From Acidobacteriota bacterium (GTDB lineage Bacteria; Acidobacteriota; Terriglobia; Bryobacterales; Bryobacteraceae): a stretch of 8,110 bases of DNA. A program made the translations under genes and the position numbers. The notes under the pieces were generated by a model. That model worked only from the letters and a program-made list of their open reading frames with translations, was not told the DNA's origin and ran no database searches. The stretch lies in the NCBI GenBank assembly GCA_016871135.1, contig VFZQ01000214.1, positions 1 through 8,110 of the forward strand, read 5' to 3'. Positions 7,171 to 8,110 of this stretch are shown here, piece after piece. Position 1 is the stretch's first letter. Every line of letters begins with the position of its first letter.

Positions 7171-8110
7171 ATGACACGGCAAGAGTTTCTCCGGCGGTCC
7201 GCTTGCGGCTTCGGAATCGCGGCATTGCAATCGATGATGGCCGGAACCCATCATCCGGCACGGGCCAAACGCGTAATCTTCCTCTTCATGCAAGGCGGCC
7301 CATCACAGATGGACCTCTTCGACTACAAGCCCCAACTGGAGCAGCGCCACAGCCAGCCGTTCTCGCTCGCTCTGCCGAAGAACTATGAAGCGCCAGGGAT
7401 TCGTGGCACCAGGTTCTTCGGGCCGATCAGCAAGTTCGTGCGACGAGGCCAGCGGGGCATGCTGATGACGGAGATGCTGCCTCACTTGGGCAGCGTGGTG
7501 GACGATGTCTGCTTCCTGCACGGTATGCACGCCGATAGCGAAGCACACGCGCCCGCCATCCGGCAGCTTCACACGGGGCACAGCGTCCAGGTACGTCCGT
7601 CGATGGGATCGTGGGTGCTGTACGGGCTCGGTTCGGAGAATCGCAACCTGCCCGGTTTCATTACGATCTGCCCCGCGCTGGGCGGCGACGGCGGCACACC
7701 GCAGCTTTACGGAAGTGGCTTTCTGCCAGCGTCGTTCCAAGGGACACCGCTCGGGCGTACCGGCGATGCAAAAAATGCGCGCTTCGGCTATCTCGGCGAC
7801 GCAGTCCGCACTGGCGACGATCAACGGCGGCAACTTGATTTTTTGGCGGCATTGAATCGCCGCGATGCGGAGCGTGTGGGCAGCGAAGCCGAACTCGATG
7901 CCCGCGTGGCCTCGTTCGAACTCGCCTTCCGGATGCAGATGGAAGCGCCGAGCGTGCTCGATTTGGCTCGCGAAACGGAGGCCACCAAGAGCCTCTATGG
8001 CATCGGCGAAAAAGAGACGGACAACTTCGGCCGGCAGTGTCTTATGGCGCGCCGATTGGTCGAGGCCGGTGTCCGCTTCGTGCAGGTCACCGACGGCGGA
8101 TGGGACCACC
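7171..8110 (+). CDS. DUF1501 family protein, 3' partial
   Basis: The frame stays open from the ATG at 7171 to the window edge, giving 313 residues of a family that usually has about 430-480. DUF1501 proteins belong to the alkaline phosphatase/sulfatase-like superfamily; their reaction is unknown and they commonly follow DUF1549/DUF1553 genes, as here. Visible family motifs are VIFLFMQGGPSQMDLFDYKP (35-54, with S45, D48 and D51 as candidate active-site or metal residues), SEAHAPAIRQLHTGH (123-137), PSMGSWVLYGLG (143-154), NLPGFI, FGRQCLMARRLVEAGVRFVQV and GGWDH at the cut end. The N-terminus TRQEFLRRSACGFG resembles the Tat signals of the family, but the twin-Arg position reads R3-Q4, although R8-R9 follows. 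The hydrophobic stretch is short, and only 41 residues precede GGPS. Export is therefore likely from the family but not clear from this copy. The gene starts 9 bases after the preceding stop. Confidence 0.93.
   Translation, partial: MTRQEFLRRSACGFGIAALQSMMAGTHHPARAKRVIFLFMQGGPSQMDLFDYKPQLEQRHSQPFSLALPKNYEAPGIRGTRFFGPISKFVRRGQRGMLMTEMLPHLGSVVDDVCFLHGMHADSEAHAPAIRQLHTGHSVQVRPSMGSWVLYGLGSENRNLPGFITICPALGGDGGTPQLYGSGFLPASFQGTPLGRTGDAKNARFGYLGDAVRTGDDQRRQLDFLAALNRRDAERVGSEAELDARVASFELAFRMQMEAPSVLDLARETEATKSLYGIGEKETDNFGRQCLMARRLVEAGVRFVQVTDGGWDH

Noticed and set aside
7198..7206. Lipobox at Cys12 of the DUF1501 protein
   Set aside because: No hydrophobic stretch precedes R-R-S-A-C; the hydrophobic part comes after it.
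7303..8109. Open frame of 268 codons on the - strand opposite DUF1501
   Set aside because: The + strand frame matches DUF1501 motifs from its start to the window edge; the antisense frame has no recognisable domain.

Overview
The window is about 60% GC by eye, almost wholly coding, and every gene is on the + strand. It fits a member of the Acidobacteriota, most likely Bryobacterales/Solibacteraceae (Candidatus Solibacter-like). The basis is a very large Oar-type TonB-dependent receptor with an N-terminal carboxypeptidase-regulatory-like domain, a class greatly expanded in Acidobacteriota, lying next to 'Planctomycete-type' PSCyt1/DUF1549/DUF1553 and DUF1501 genes. Planctomycetes and Verrucomicrobia carry the last two families but rarely this receptor type. 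The taxonomic call is an inference from family content, not from a marker gene.

Layout: (1) bases 2-1297, a secreted S1-family sulfatase cut at its 5' end, with a complete recognisable active site; (2) 1317-4784, a 1155-residue outer-membrane TonB-dependent receptor; (3) 4786-7161, a 791-residue exported c-type-cytochrome-like protein (PSCyt1 + DUF1549 + DUF1553); (4) 7171 to the window end, a DUF1501 protein cut at its 3' end. The gaps are 19, 1 and 9 bases, with no terminator-like hairpin or internal promoter that I could see, so the four genes look like one transcription unit that continues beyond both edges. No intergenic stretch reaches 300 bases. I saw no RNA gene, mobile element, CRISPR array or regulator gene.

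How the genes may work together (inference): the receptor brings a ligand, plausibly a sulfated glycan or glycoconjugate fragment, across the outer membrane. The sulfatase removes sulfate ester. The DUF1549/DUF1553 haem protein and its usual partner DUF1501 carry out an uncharacterised exported step, possibly redox-linked. DUF1501 belongs to the same alkaline-phosphatase-like superfamily as sulfatases. The biochemical role of the DUF1549/1553-DUF1501 pair is not known to me. This four-gene unit is the best candidate for an undescribed system in the window, but each gene on its own is an ordinary family member.
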